Assembly: GCF_002369955.1 (NCBI RefSeq)
Contig: NZ_AP014564.1
Span: 370,893-434,892, forward strand
Length of the DNA: 64,000 nt
Direction: 5' to 3'
DNA from: Ichthyobacterium seriolicida
Lineage (GTDB): Bacteria > Bacteroidota > Bacteroidia > Flavobacteriales > Ichthyobacteriaceae
Part shown: positions 47,486 through 56,909 of the stretch, piece after piece
Layout: every line of letters starts with the position of its first letter
Numbering within the stretch: position 1 is the stretch's first letter
Position numbers and translations under genes: made by a program
The notes under the pieces: generated by a model
Databases searched by the model: none
What the model saw: only the letters and a program-made list of their open reading frames with translations
Told to the model about the DNA's origin: nothing

Positions 47486-48472
47486 CTAAGAACCCCTTAC
47501 GTATAAGACTTCTTTAACAGCTCTTATAAGATCGCTTGCATTTGGAATCCAAGCTTTAAATAAAGCACTAGAATAGGGAGCTGGAGTATCGGCTGTAGTC
47601 ACTCTTTTTACAGGTGAATCCAAATAGTCAAAGGCCTCATCTTGAATTTTATAAGTTATTTCAGATGCTAAACAAGCCAATGGCCACGCTTCCTCTAGAA
47701 CTACCAAACGATTAGTCTTTTTTATAGAATTTATTATACACTGATAATCCAAAGGCCTTACAGTCCTTAAATCTATAATCTCTATATCTATGCCCTCTTT
47801 ACTCAGCTCTTCTGCCGCTATATAAGCTTCCTTTATTATTTTTCCAAAAGAAACTACTGTGACATCTTTACCAACCTTTTTTACTTCGGCAGATCCTATT
47901 GGGATGATATACTCTCCATCGGGTATTTCTCCCTTATCTCCATACATCTGCTCGGATTCCATGAAAATGACAGGATCGTCATCTCTTATCGCTGATTTTA
48001 ATAATCCCTTAGCATCATAAGGATTAGAAGGAACAACAACCTTTAACCCAGGACAATTAGCATACCAACTTTCAAAAGCCTGAGAATGAGTAGCTGCTAA
48101 CTGACCAGCTGATGCTGTAGGACCTCTAAAAACTATAGGTATATTAAACTGCCCTCCACTCATGTGTTTCATCTTGGCAGCATTATTAATAATTTGATCT
48201 ATAGCTACTAGAGAAAAATTAAAAGTCATAAACTCTATAATAGGCCTGTTGCCATTCATTGAAGAACCAACACCTATACCAGAAAACCCTGCCTCAGAAA
48301 TAGGAGTGTCTATAACCCTCTCTGGACCAAATTCATCTAACATTCCCTTAGAAGCTTTATAAGCTCCATTGTATTGTGCAACCTCCTCTCCCATCAAATA
48401 GATGCTCTTATCTCTTCGCATCTCTTCGCTCATGGCTTCAACGATTGCCTCTCTAAATTGAACTGTTCTCAT
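47486..48472 (-). CDS. pdhB: Pyruvate dehydrogenase E1 component, beta subunit
   Basis: The beta subunit of the thiamine-diphosphate E1 heterotetramer, which decarboxylates pyruvate for acetyl-CoA synthesis. I start it at the ATG at 48472 (MRTVQFREAIVEAMSEEM), giving 328 residues. A frame open to 48553 adds 27 lysine-rich residues and would overlap the TPR gene. Visible are YLMGEEVAQYNGAYKASKG, DTPISEAGFSGIGVGSSMNG, IEFMTFNFSLVAIDQIINNAAK and the transketolase C-terminal domain (IDLRTVRPLDYQCI; VVLEEAWPLACLASEI). It lies 7 kb away from pdhC-pdhA on the same strand. Confidence 0.95.
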   Translation of the reverse strand: MRTVQFREAIVEAMSEEMRRDKSIYLMGEEVAQYNGAYKASKGMLDEFGPERVIDTPISEAGFSGIGVGSSMNGNRPIIEFMTFNFSLVAIDQIINNAAKMKHMSGGQFNIPIVFRGPTASAGQLAATHSQAFESWYANCPGLKVVVPSNPYDAKGLLKSAIRDDDPVIFMESEQMYGDKGEIPDGEYIIPIGSAEVKKVGKDVTVVSFGKIIKEAYIAAEELSKEGIDIEIIDLRTVRPLDYQCIINSIKKTNRLVVLEEAWPLACLASEITYKIQDEAFDYLDSPVKRVTTADTPAPYSSALFKAWIPNASDLIRAVKEVLYVRGS

Positions 48473-48515
48473 TTTTTTCTGCTTAATTTTACTTAACCTT
48501 ACCTTTAAAAAAAAA

Positions 48516-50099
48516 TCACTTAGATAATTTTTCCATCTCTTTAACCTTTTCATGCTTTTCTAAAGCATAATAGATGTTTTTCAAAGTATTTATTACGCTT
48601 TTATTTTTTCCATCTATAGATAAAGCTTTTTCTAAATACCCCATGGCTTGTTTATATATCTCATTTTTTCTTTTCTTCAAGTCTTCATACCTCGCTTTAT
48701 CTTTTGCAGAAAATCCCAAATTACTTATTTGATCATTTATACTTCTTTCAGAGGACAAAATTAAAGCAGATAAATTTATATAAGCATCTAAAAATTTATC
48801 ATCTAAAGTTATAGACTCTTTATATGAATCAATAGCACTATTCCAAAAACCCCCTGTACTTTCTGAAATTGCAAGCAAATCACCACGGAGCCCTAATAAC
48901 TCCTTTTCTGCTTTTTCTCTCTTAGCCCTTTGAGATTTGCGATACTTTGTTATTTCATTCTTCTTTGCAGATATACTGGTCTCTACTTTTTCTCTTTCAG
49001 ATTCTTTATTTCTAAGCAGGTTAGCATATATAACTCCCATATTGAAATGTAAAACGGCATTTTTAGGATCATTTTTTACAGCATCTTTCATACTCTCTAA
49101 AAAAGCTGATTCATCACCTTTTTTTAGGTATATATTTCCTTTAGCTAGCAATAATTCCTGATCCTCAGCATATTCCTCTCTGCCTTTGTCCAAAAGTTTT
49201 AAAGCCTTATCATAAGATTCTTGTTTTTCGTACAATACAGCCAACTGAAGTATTATACCTTTCCTAAGGTCTGGAGCTCTATAGTCCCTAGGATCTTCAG
49301 CAGCCTTTAACCTAACCTGAACATCCCTATCTATTTTAGATTCAAAAACTACTTTCTCTCCATTTACAATGGCCTCATATAACATTTTATCTCCCCTATA
49401 TCCTATATTATACAAGTGTTCATAATCTTTTATGGCTAAATCTGATAACTCTCCACTCAATGCGGATATCGCAGCGTTGTAATACATAGAAGTATCGGCT
49501 TTATTGACCATTGCAGAAGTCTCATAGGCCACTATAAAATTATCCCTAGATATTTTGAATTTTTTCTCATCATAAGTCTTTACAGCTTCTTGTCTTATCT
49601 CTAAATACATGTCCATAGCATCTGCTGAATTTACTTTTTCTGAAAGTAAATCTTTCACTTCCAAAACTTTTGGAGTAGTGTAATTACCTGACTCTATAGC
49701 TCTGTCTAAAGCCTCTTTATTCTCGAAAAAGAACATTTCTCCAGAAATGCTTTTTTTAGCTGAATAATTATTCCCTTTTTCGTATTCTAGCAAACTCTTA
49801 TAGTTATTTAATGCCTCTCTCCAATTCTTATTTAAAGATTCTAGCTTGGCTCTGTTGTAATAATACCTCTGCATAGATTCATCTTCTATCTTCTCTGACT
49901 CTTTCACCCCTTCTGGACTTCTCAACTTAACTAGATAGGCATCTATTTTCTCCTTAGCCTTAGATAATTTCAACTCAGCTGAATCCTTGCCCGAGGGAGA
50001 TTTAAGATCTTTTTCAGAATCTATTACCCCCTGTAAAGATACTTGAGAACCACAACCTATGAGAAATAAGATAATTGAAAGTGTTTTTAATGACTTCAT
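48516..50099 (-). CDS. TPR-repeat lipoprotein
   Basis: The function is unknown. The 527 residues have a lipoprotein signal (LSIILFLIGCGSQ, Cys at about 16) and at least five TPR-like helical pairs, for example YYNRAKLESLNKNWREALNNYKSLLE, YEKQESYDKALKLLDKGREEY, VLHFNMGVIYANL and AMGYLEKALSIDGKNKSV. A charged coiled-coil insertion lies around 370-415. It is probably a periplasmic scaffold attached to the membrane. It lies directly upstream of pdhB, with 43 bases between, which may be a chance arrangement. Confidence 0.8.
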   Translation of the reverse strand: MKSLKTLSIILFLIGCGSQVSLQGVIDSEKDLKSPSGKDSAELKLSKAKEKIDAYLVKLRSPEGVKESEKIEDESMQRYYYNRAKLESLNKNWREALNNYKSLLEYEKGNNYSAKKSISGEMFFFENKEALDRAIESGNYTTPKVLEVKDLLSEKVNSADAMDMYLEIRQEAVKTYDEKKFKISRDNFIVAYETSAMVNKADTSMYYNAAISALSGELSDLAIKDYEHLYNIGYRGDKMLYEAIVNGEKVVFESKIDRDVQVRLKAAEDPRDYRAPDLRKGIILQLAVLYEKQESYDKALKLLDKGREEYAEDQELLLAKGNIYLKKGDESAFLESMKDAVKNDPKNAVLHFNMGVIYANLLRNKESEREKVETSISAKKNEITKYRKSQRAKREKAEKELLGLRGDLLAISESTGGFWNSAIDSYKESITLDDKFLDAYINLSALILSSERSINDQISNLGFSAKDKARYEDLKKRKNEIYKQAMGYLEKALSIDGKNKSVINTLKNIYYALEKHEKVKEMEKLSK

Positions 50100-50155
50100 T
50101 TTTAATGATTTTATTTTATATTTTCTTAAATTCTTTTATAGAGTATATAACTCTT

Positions 50156-51472
50156 TTATACCGCCTTTACACTGTTAAAAAGTTTCACAACCTCATAATG
50201 GGATACGGTCTTATCCTTAAAATAGTCTACAAAATAAACTTTTTCTTTATCTGTAGCTCCTAGCCTATTCAATATGTTTAAAAGGTGAACCTTCATATGC
50301 CCTTTTTGAATTCCAGTAGTTACCAGAGCTCTCAAAGCGGCAAAATTTTGCGCTAAACCCGCAACTGCTATAATACACATCAATTCTTTGGCATTTGGAT
50401 TACCTAAAATCTTATGTGATAATTTTGCCATGGGATGTAAATCGGTTAAGCCTCCTACTGTGCCGACAGATATGGGCAAATCCAACCAAAAACGAAAAAT
50501 GCCATTTTCTATACTTACATCACTGAGACTAGTATATTTTCCATTTCTAGAGGCATAGGAATGCCCACAAGCCTCTACAGCCCTAAAGTCATTTCCCGTA
50601 GCTATTACCACAGCATCTATACCGTTGAAGATTCCCTTGTTATGAGTAGTAGCTCTATAAGGCTCTGCTTTAGCTATTCTGACTGCTTTTACAAATTTAT
50701 CTGCAAAATCAGATGATCCTATACTATCTGTCAACTCTTCTACTCTGCATTCTACATGAGCCCTAACAATACATTTTGGTGTATAATTAGACAATATTGA
50801 CATTATTACCTCTAAGTCTTTTTCTTCAGAGGAAAAATGATCTGCTTGGGAGATGATATTTTTTAACTTCTCAGCAAATAGTTCTAAACAAGAATTTATA
50901 AAGTTAGCTCCCATAGAATCAACTGTTTGAAAAGTAGCTTCTATCTGAAAATAATTTTCTTCTTCTAAACTCTTGTCTATCAGATTGATATCCATAATTC
51001 CGCCACCTCTAGACCTCATGGCTTCTGTCAGATGTGAAACACTATCTAACAATTTCTCTTTTAATTCTAAACGAAAAAATTTTCTGAGCTTATCACCATC
51101 TCCTCTATAGATAAAATGAACATGGCCTATCTTTTCAGTAGAGAGAACCTCTGCCTTAAAACCTCCTTTGTCCAACCAGAAATTAGCGGTTTTAGATGCT
51201 GAAGCGACCACAGAACTCTCTTCTATTACCATAGGGATGGTATACAGCTTGTCGTTTATTAAAAAATTGGGGGCGATGCCAAAGGGCATATAGAAATTAG
51301 AAACTGTATTCTCAGAGAACTCATCGTACAATTTCTGAATATTTACATCACCGTACATGTGACTATTCAATACTTCCAAGTCTTTCTCAGAAGAATTTAA
51401 ACACTCGGTATATAAGAAGTCTATCTTTTCAGACTTAGATAATTTTGAAAAACCCTTTGTGTGTTTTTTCAT
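50156..51472 (-). CDS. Hydroxymethylglutaryl-CoA reductase, class II
   Basis: Interconverts HMG-CoA and mevalonate. The 438 residues match the class II (bacterial) type. Visible are the catalytic Glu in YTIPMVIEESSVVASASKTA near 76-95, the cofactor-loop DSMGANFINSCLE near 177-189, the catalytic Lys in ATTHNKGIFNGIDAVVIATGND, GTVGGLTDLHPMAKLSHKILG, and the catalytic His in GIQKGHMKVHL near 400-410. Class II enzymes can be catabolic, but in Flavobacteriia the mevalonate route makes isoprenoids, so a biosynthetic role is more likely. It ends the pyrH-frr run, 14 bases after frr. Confidence 0.93.
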   Translation of the reverse strand: MKKHTKGFSKLSKSEKIDFLYTECLNSSEKDLEVLNSHMYGDVNIQKLYDEFSENTVSNFYMPFGIAPNFLINDKLYTIPMVIEESSVVASASKTANFWLDKGGFKAEVLSTEKIGHVHFIYRGDGDKLRKFFRLELKEKLLDSVSHLTEAMRSRGGGIMDINLIDKSLEEENYFQIEATFQTVDSMGANFINSCLELFAEKLKNIISQADHFSSEEKDLEVIMSILSNYTPKCIVRAHVECRVEELTDSIGSSDFADKFVKAVRIAKAEPYRATTHNKGIFNGIDAVVIATGNDFRAVEACGHSYASRNGKYTSLSDVSIENGIFRFWLDLPISVGTVGGLTDLHPMAKLSHKILGNPNAKELMCIIAVAGLAQNFAALRALVTTGIQKGHMKVHLLNILNRLGATDKEKVYFVDYFKDKTVSHYEVVKLFNSVKAV

Positions 51473-51486
51473 CTAAAAATATATGC

Positions 51487-52050
51487 CTATATGGTCATGA
51501 TTTCTTCCCTCTTTTTCTCCAACCTATCATTAGAAATTTCTGTATACTTATCTGTCAAGATCTGTACTTTAGCTTCATAATCTTTTGCAATATCCTCTGA
51601 TAAACCATCCACTTGCATTTGTTTTATCTGATTATTAGCTTCCTTTCTCGCATTTCTAATACTTATTTTAGATTCCTCTCCCTCAGATTTAGTCTGTTTT
51701 ACCAAATTTAAACGTCTCTCTTCTGTTAACGGTGGTATATTTATAATTATCAACTCACCATTATTCATAGGACTAAAACCTAAATTTGAATTTATAATAG
51801 CTCGTTCTATATGTTCCAACATATTTTTTTCCCACGGCTGCACACTTATAGTCTTCCCATCAGGAGTGTTTATATTAGAAACCTGTGATATGGGTGTCAT
51901 AGTGCCGTAATAATCGACCTCTACTCCATTTAACATAGCAGGACTAGCCTTCCCCGCACGTATTTTTAACAATTCTTTGTCTAGATGAGATATGGAACTC
52001 ATCATCTGCTCCTCAGTCGAATCTAATATTAACTGTACTTCTTCAATCAT
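51487..52050 (-). CDS. frr: Ribosome recycling factor
   Basis: Splits post-termination ribosomes together with EF-G. The 187 residues are the usual length. Conserved parts are LDKELLKIRAGKASPAMLNGVEVDYYG near 24-50, PLTEERRLNLVKQTK near 113-127, and KISIRNARKEANNQIKQM. It follows pyrH after 10 bases in the usual pyrH-frr order. Confidence 0.97.
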   Translation of the reverse strand: MIEEVQLILDSTEEQMMSSISHLDKELLKIRAGKASPAMLNGVEVDYYGTMTPISQVSNINTPDGKTISVQPWEKNMLEHIERAIINSNLGFSPMNNGELIIINIPPLTEERRLNLVKQTKSEGEESKISIRNARKEANNQIKQMQVDGLSEDIAKDYEAKVQILTDKYTEISNDRLEKKREEIMTI

Positions 52051-52060
52051 AACTGATCTA

Positions 52061-52765
52061 TTATCTTACTATTGTACCTATATTACCCCCCTCCACAACT
52101 TTTAAGAGATTACCCTTTTTATTCATGTCGAAAATTATAATTGGTAATTTATTCTCCTTGCTCAAAGTAAAAGCTGTCATATCCATTATCCTAAAATTTT
52201 TCGTTATAGCCTCCTCAAATGATATAGACTCTATCTTAGTGGCATCTGCATTTTTCTCTGGATCTGAAGTATATATTCCATCTACCCTAGTCCCCTTTAA
52301 TATAACATCTGCATTTATCTCTATAGCTCTTAATATGGCTGCCGTATCCGTTGTGAAATAAGGATTCCCTGTGCCAGCTGCAAATATTACTACTCTTCCC
52401 TTTTCCAAATGCCTCACAGCTCTACGCTTTATAAAAGACTCTGCTATTCTATTCATTTCAATAGCTGTCTGAACTCGCGTTTTTACACCTAGATTCTCCA
52501 AAGAACTCTGCAAGGCTAAACTATTTATGACTGTAGCTAACATGCCCATATAATCTGCCTGCACTCTATCTATTTTAGCGTCATCTCCCATCACACCTCT
52601 GAATATATTCCCCCCTCCCATAACTACTGCAACGCTGACATTTTTATCCAAAACGCTTTTGATATCTAAAGAGTATTTTTCTAACACCTCACTAGATATA
52701 CCATACTTTTGCTTGCCCATTAATGACTCTCCGCTGAGCTTGATAAGAATGCGCTTAAACTTCAT
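52061..52765 (-). CDS. pyrH: Uridylate kinase (UMP kinase)
   Basis: Phosphorylates UMP to UDP. It belongs to the amino-acid-kinase fold. The 234 residues show FKRILIKLSGESLMGKQKYGI at the start, VAVVMGGGNIFRGVMGD near 45-60, DYMGMLATVINSLALQSSLE near 71-90, GTGNPYFTTDTAAILRAIEI near 130-150 and the terminal GGNIGTIV. All are typical of bacterial PyrH. The order pyrH-frr is kept. The expected rpsB and tsf upstream are absent here and must lie elsewhere. Confidence 0.97.
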   Translation of the reverse strand: MKFKRILIKLSGESLMGKQKYGISSEVLEKYSLDIKSVLDKNVSVAVVMGGGNIFRGVMGDDAKIDRVQADYMGMLATVINSLALQSSLENLGVKTRVQTAIEMNRIAESFIKRRAVRHLEKGRVVIFAAGTGNPYFTTDTAAILRAIEINADVILKGTRVDGIYTSDPEKNADATKIESISFEEAITKNFRIMDMTAFTLSKENKLPIIIFDMNKKGNLLKVVEGGNIGTIVR

Positions 52766-52868
52766 TTTACGTTTTTATAATTTAACTCTAAAAATGCCAC
52801 AGAGGTATGCTTTTGAAAAAAGCAAATAATGGCTTTCATACAAAAAAATGTTTACTCAAAAAACGTTC

Positions 52869-53705
52869 TTATAAGCACAAGTGCTGATTGAATAAAATTG
52901 AAAAATAGTGCTCTGGAATACTATCTAACTCAAAACTATAAGTGAAATTAGTATTCTTCTGTCCAAAAGAAATATTCCGCACGTATTTATATAAGTATTC
53001 ATAATTCTCATTGGTTTTAGAAATATTTCCATACAGTGTTAGAACAACTATATCAAGATTAATGCCAGCTTGTTCATATACTAACAATACATAATAAATA
53101 AACTCCTCTGCACTTTTATATTCAAATGAATTATACAGCTTTAATTTTCCATCTCCAATTACAGAAATACACATACTATCTTCTTCCAAATACACGAAGA
53201 CTCCATCGATTCTATTATCTCTAAATAGAGTTTCAATAAAAGAGGAGGATGGATGCGTCCAACTAATATCACTCCACCTTTTACCTAAAAGAGTTTTTAT
53301 TTTTTGAGGGATAGTGTAAATAGCAACAGCATTTAAATTCTTCAAAGTTTGGGAAACTAAAACTTCTGTATCGGAAAAACCAAAATTTATACTAGCGTAT
53401 TCATGGATTTGTTTTTCATTATACAACTCAGAGGGAACCAAAGTGAAATTCAAATTGCTAAAACCAGCCGTTACTTTAACAAAAGTGTTTTTAAACAAAT
53501 CATTTTGCTCAAATATTTCATTCACATCACTGACTTGTAAAGTGCCAGTACTCGTGTACTCATATACAGCTAACATCCTGTGTATCAAATGATTATATAT
53601 GCAAAAACAAAGCCCTCCAGATTTTAACTGTATAGATAAGCCTAAGTTACCTCTTAAAGTATCTAAAGACTTATCCCTGTTTTTTGTTTTTAAAGTCAGA
53701 CTCAT
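52869..53705 (-). CDS. DUF3822 family protein
   Basis: The function is unknown. The 278 residues follow the DUF3822 pattern of Bacteroidota: an N-terminal strand-rich half (LSIQLKSGGLCFCIYN, then FTLVPSELYNEKQIHEYASINFG) and an actin/ASKHA-like second half (RIDGVFVYLEEDSMCISVIGDGKLKLYNSFEYKSAEEFIYYVLLVYEQAGI). Family members resemble degenerate PilM/FtsA-like folds. The usual neighbour with a methyltransferase or pilus assembly role is not seen. Its first 35 bases overlap the 3' end of the preceding unknown gene, so the pair is coupled. Confidence 0.8.
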   Translation of the reverse strand: MSLTLKTKNRDKSLDTLRGNLGLSIQLKSGGLCFCIYNHLIHRMLAVYEYTSTGTLQVSDVNEIFEQNDLFKNTFVKVTAGFSNLNFTLVPSELYNEKQIHEYASINFGFSDTEVLVSQTLKNLNAVAIYTIPQKIKTLLGKRWSDISWTHPSSSFIETLFRDNRIDGVFVYLEEDSMCISVIGDGKLKLYNSFEYKSAEEFIYYVLLVYEQAGINLDIVVLTLYGNISKTNENYEYLYKYVRNISFGQKNTNFTYSFELDSIPEHYFSILFNQHLCL

Positions 53706-54330
53706 AAGTTTTTGGCCAATTACCAGCGGTAGTAGCCTTCTGTAAACTCCCTACTTGTAAGTATTTACCTTTTACATCTACAGCTTCTTCTTCCGACCTT
53801 ATAAGATTCATATCTAGGCCTTCTAAAACTAATCTCTTTTGTACTTTAACCTCAAAGACAGGAACTGTAATCATATTCTTCCTTATTTTGGAAGCCTCCA
53901 TTTCGAATACATGTAATTCGTCAGTTCCTGGAACGTATTTCATCTTCTTGTAAATATCAGTCCCCTCAAAAAGACGATCCTTGACAAGCTCATAACCTAT
54001 TGTATCTACAATAACCTCTTCTACTAACTTATCCATACGATATAGTTTATCGTATTTCATATAACTGGTATCTTTTTTCTCTATAAGTACAAATTGAGCG
54101 GTGTCTACAAATGATGTTAACTCATCAAAATCTGAAGAGTAACGACCATTTATCTCTTTAAAAGCTTCCTGAGAATCTCTAATCATCTTTAGATTATCTA
54201 TGACCTTTTCATATCTCAAAGACTTCTCCCTACTAAAATCTATAGGGGACATTATACTGACATAATTGATGTATACTAAAAATGAGATAACTCCCCAAAG
54301 TAACGTAGTTATTATAATTCTATTCTTCAT
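53671..54330 (-). CDS. Conserved hypothetical protein with N-terminal membrane anchor
   Basis: I do not recognise a named domain. The 219 residues start with a membrane helix (IIITTLLWGVISFLVYINYV, about 4-23), followed by a helix (KSLRYEKVIDNLKMIRDSQEAFKEINGRY) that resembles the N-terminal pilin-like helix found in some type II secretion-related proteins. The rest is mixed strands with several charged repeats. It is probably exposed to the periplasm. It overlaps the DUF3822 gene by 35 bases, and this pair often occurs together in Flavobacteriia. It lies 172 bases after pdhC, in a stretch with no obvious signal. Confidence 0.6.
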   Translation of the reverse strand: MKNRIIITTLLWGVISFLVYINYVSIMSPIDFSREKSLRYEKVIDNLKMIRDSQEAFKEINGRYSSDFDELTSFVDTAQFVLIEKKDTSYMKYDKLYRMDKLVEEVIVDTIGYELVKDRLFEGTDIYKKMKYVPGTDELHVFEMEASKIRKNMITVPVFEVKVQKRLVLEGLDMNLIRSEEEAVDVKGKYLQVGSLQKATTAGNWPKTYESDFKNKKQG

Positions 54331-54502
54331 AATTTTTTAAATGAAATAAAAGCTGTTTACAAGGAAAACAAATTTAAACTTTTTTAAAAGCTGATCCCAA
54401 AGAAAGCATTTTTTCACCGAATCAAAGCTTATCTATCAACAAAAAAACACGAGAACAGATTATTAATTACGATATAATTAATCGACAAAAAGCTACGAGT
54501 AA

Positions 54503-55765
54503 CTAAGCTAACATGTTTATAGGGTTTTCTAACATCTTTTTAAATGTCTGTAAAAACAGAGCTCCAACCATTCCGTCAATAGTCCTATGGTCACAAGCTA
54601 AAGTTATTTTCATTGTATTTCCTACAGTTACCTGTCCATTTTTCACTACTGGCTTTTGTATTATGGCCCCCACAGACATAATTGCTGAATCAGGCTGATT
54701 TATAATAGAAGTAAAACTCTCTATTCCCAACATTCCTAAATTAGATATGGTGAAAGTGCTACCTTCCCAATCAGCAGGCAATAATTTTTTATCCCTAGCC
54801 CTCTTAGAGAGATCTTTTATCTCATGAGATATCTGAGATATAGATTTAGTATTGGCGTATCTAACAACTGGAACTAACAGCCCTCCATCTATTGCTATTG
54901 CTACACCTATATTGATATGTTTATTATATCGTATTTTGTCTGTCCCTACCATATTGGTATTAACCTCTGGATGTTTGGCCAAGGCCATAGATGCTGCCTT
55001 GACAATTATATCGTTAAAGGAAACCTTAGTTTCAACTGACTCGTTTATAGATTTTCTAGCTGTAATAGCATTACCCATATCTATCTCTACTGTGAGATAA
55101 TAATGAGGAGCTGTAAATTTAGATTCTGATAACCTATTAGCTATGACTTTACGCATTGGAGAAATATCTGTCTCAGTAAAAGCCTCTTGATTATGAGAGG
55201 CTGAACCTGTATCAATAGCACTTTCTCCCTTGAAATTATCGATATCTCTTTTGATAATTCTGCCAAAATCTCCTGTTCCAGTTATCTTAGTTATATCCAT
55301 CCCCTTGTCCATAGCCATCTTTTTAGCTATAGGAGATATTCTTAATCTACCATCATCTCTAGTATTAATACCTCTGACATCTACAGCACTTTTTTCTTCA
55401 TTTTTTTCTGCACTTTTCTTCTCATCTGTAGATTCTGTTTTGACTGAATCTGAATCAGATTTATCAGTCTTATTACTGTCGGTAGACTCAGTTTTATATT
55501 TCTCTACTATAGAAGAAATATCGGTTCCTTCTTCTCCAAGAATAGCCAATAGACTATCTACTTTCGCAGATTCACCTTCTTTAATACCTATATATAGAAG
55601 GGTTCCCTCTTGGAAAGATTCGAACTCCATAGTAGCCTTGTCTGTCTCTATATCGGCTAGTATATCTCCTTCAGATACTTTATCCCCTATTTTTTTATAC
55701 CACCTAGACACAACACCCTCAGTCATAGTGTCGCTTAAACGAGGCATAGTTACTATTTCTGTCAT
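54503..55765 (-). CDS. pdhC: Pyruvate dehydrogenase E2, dihydrolipoamide acetyltransferase
   Basis: The core of the pyruvate dehydrogenase complex, which transfers acetyl groups from E1 to CoA. The 420 residues have one N-terminal lipoyl domain with the lipoylated lysine in DIETDKATMEFES (Lys43), a flexible Ser/Glu/Lys-rich linker (about 85-135), a peripheral subunit-binding domain (RISPIAKKMAMDKGMDITKITGTGDFGRI), and the catalytic domain with the HxxxDG active site in ACDHRTIDGMVG near 394-405. A single lipoyl domain is at the low end for E2 proteins. It starts 17 bases after pdhA. Confidence 0.96.
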   Translation of the reverse strand: MTEIVTMPRLSDTMTEGVVSRWYKKIGDKVSEGDILADIETDKATMEFESFQEGTLLYIGIKEGESAKVDSLLAILGEEGTDISSIVEKYKTESTDSNKTDKSDSDSVKTESTDEKKSAEKNEEKSAVDVRGINTRDDGRLRISPIAKKMAMDKGMDITKITGTGDFGRIIKRDIDNFKGESAIDTGSASHNQEAFTETDISPMRKVIANRLSESKFTAPHYYLTVEIDMGNAITARKSINESVETKVSFNDIIVKAASMALAKHPEVNTNMVGTDKIRYNKHINIGVAIAIDGGLLVPVVRYANTKSISQISHEIKDLSKRARDKKLLPADWEGSTFTISNLGMLGIESFTSIINQPDSAIMSVGAIIQKPVVKNGQVTVGNTMKITLACDHRTIDGMVGALFLQTFKKMLENPINMLA

Positions 55766-55782
55766 TTTATTACTGTGTTTTT

Positions 55783-56772
55783 TTAAGTTAAAAAGGGATA
55801 ATCCTTTTGTTCGTATACGTAATCGTAGAGCTTAGACGAATCTGGAAAATTAGACTTTTCAGCAAAGTCCACACATTCCGATACAATACCTTTTACTTTT
55901 TCTTGTATGCTTTCTATATCCTTATCAGACGCGTATTTTTTTGTCTTTATAACTTCCAAGACCTGATTAATAGGATCTATCTTTTGATACTCAATCAATT
56001 CTTCCTTTGTCCTATAATGTTGAGCATCTGACATAGAGTGACCCTTATAACGATAAGTTTTAGCCTCTATCAGACTAGGCCCCTGTCCTTTTCTAGCCCT
56101 ATCTACAGCTTTAAAAATAACTTCAGCTACTTTAACAGGATTCATCCCATCTGCCTGTTGGGAAGGCATCTCATAACCCAATCCTAATTTATATAAATCT
56201 ACATGATTAGCAGTTCTAGAAACCGAAGTCCCCATGGCGTATTGATTGTTTTCTATTATAAAAACAACTGGCAATTTCCAATTCATAGCCATGTTCAAAG
56301 TTTCGTGAAAAGTCCCTTGCCTTACAGCTCCATCTCCCATATAAGTCAGAGTCACAGCCTCTCTATTAAAATATTTATCGGCAAAAGCTAAACCAGCCCC
56401 TAGAGGTATTTGCCCTCCTACTATTCCATGACCTCCATAAAATCTGTACTCTTTAGAAAAAATATGCATAGAGCCACCTTGTCCCTTGGAAGTTCCAGTC
56501 TCCTTACCGAAGAGCTCTGCCATAACCATACGAGGATCTACTCCCATCCCAATAGGATGAACATGATTCCTATATGCACTAATCATCTTATCTTTGGTCA
56601 GATCTATAGCGTGTAGCGAACCTGCTAACACAGCTTCTTGCCCATTGTATAGATGTAAAAAACCTCTTATTTTCTGCTGAATGTACAGCGCAGAACACTT
56701 ATCTTCGAACTTACGCCATAAAAGCATATTCTCATACCATTTTAAATAGGTCTCTTTCGTTATTTTATCCAT
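55783..56772 (-). CDS. pdhA: Pyruvate dehydrogenase E1 component, alpha subunit
   Basis: The thiamine-diphosphate-binding alpha subunit of E1. The 329 residues show LLWRKFEDKCSALYIQQKIRGFLHLYNGQEA near 17-47, ISAYRNHVHPIGMG, the GGSMHIF motif, the GHGIVGGQIPLGAGLAFADKY region, and the TPP-binding GDGAVRQGTFHETLNMA with the downstream ENNQYAMGTSVSR. The phosphorylation-loop-like YRYKGHSMSDAQHYRTKEE is present. It is the first gene of pdhA-pdhC. pdhB is 7 kb away. It is divergent from murB. Confidence 0.96.
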   Translation of the reverse strand: MDKITKETYLKWYENMLLWRKFEDKCSALYIQQKIRGFLHLYNGQEAVLAGSLHAIDLTKDKMISAYRNHVHPIGMGVDPRMVMAELFGKETGTSKGQGGSMHIFSKEYRFYGGHGIVGGQIPLGAGLAFADKYFNREAVTLTYMGDGAVRQGTFHETLNMAMNWKLPVVFIIENNQYAMGTSVSRTANHVDLYKLGLGYEMPSQQADGMNPVKVAEVIFKAVDRARKGQGPSLIEAKTYRYKGHSMSDAQHYRTKEELIEYQKIDPINQVLEVIKTKKYASDKDIESIQEKVKGIVSECVDFAEKSNFPDSSKLYDYVYEQKDYPFLT

Positions 56773-56872
56773 TAATATGCTATAATAATTTCTTAAAATT
56801 TCTCACAAAAATACTATTTTATTCTTTCTGTAAAAGAGAACAAATATTTATCTTAAATATCTATTTAGAAGA

Positions 56873-56880
56873 TACTTTTG
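56873..56880 (+). promoter_or_regulatory. Possible -7 box of murB
   Basis: TACTTTTG matches TAnnTTTG exactly, 29 bases before the murB ATG. There is no clear -33 TTTG upstream at the right spacing, so support is partial. Confidence 0.3.
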
Positions 56881-56909
56881 TCCAAACTATAACTATTACG
56901 GTTAAAAGT

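Noticed and set aside
48473-48553. Longer pdhB start giving 27 extra lysine-rich residues
   Set aside because: It would overlap the 3' end of the TPR lipoprotein gene, and E1-beta proteins normally start at MRTVQFREA.
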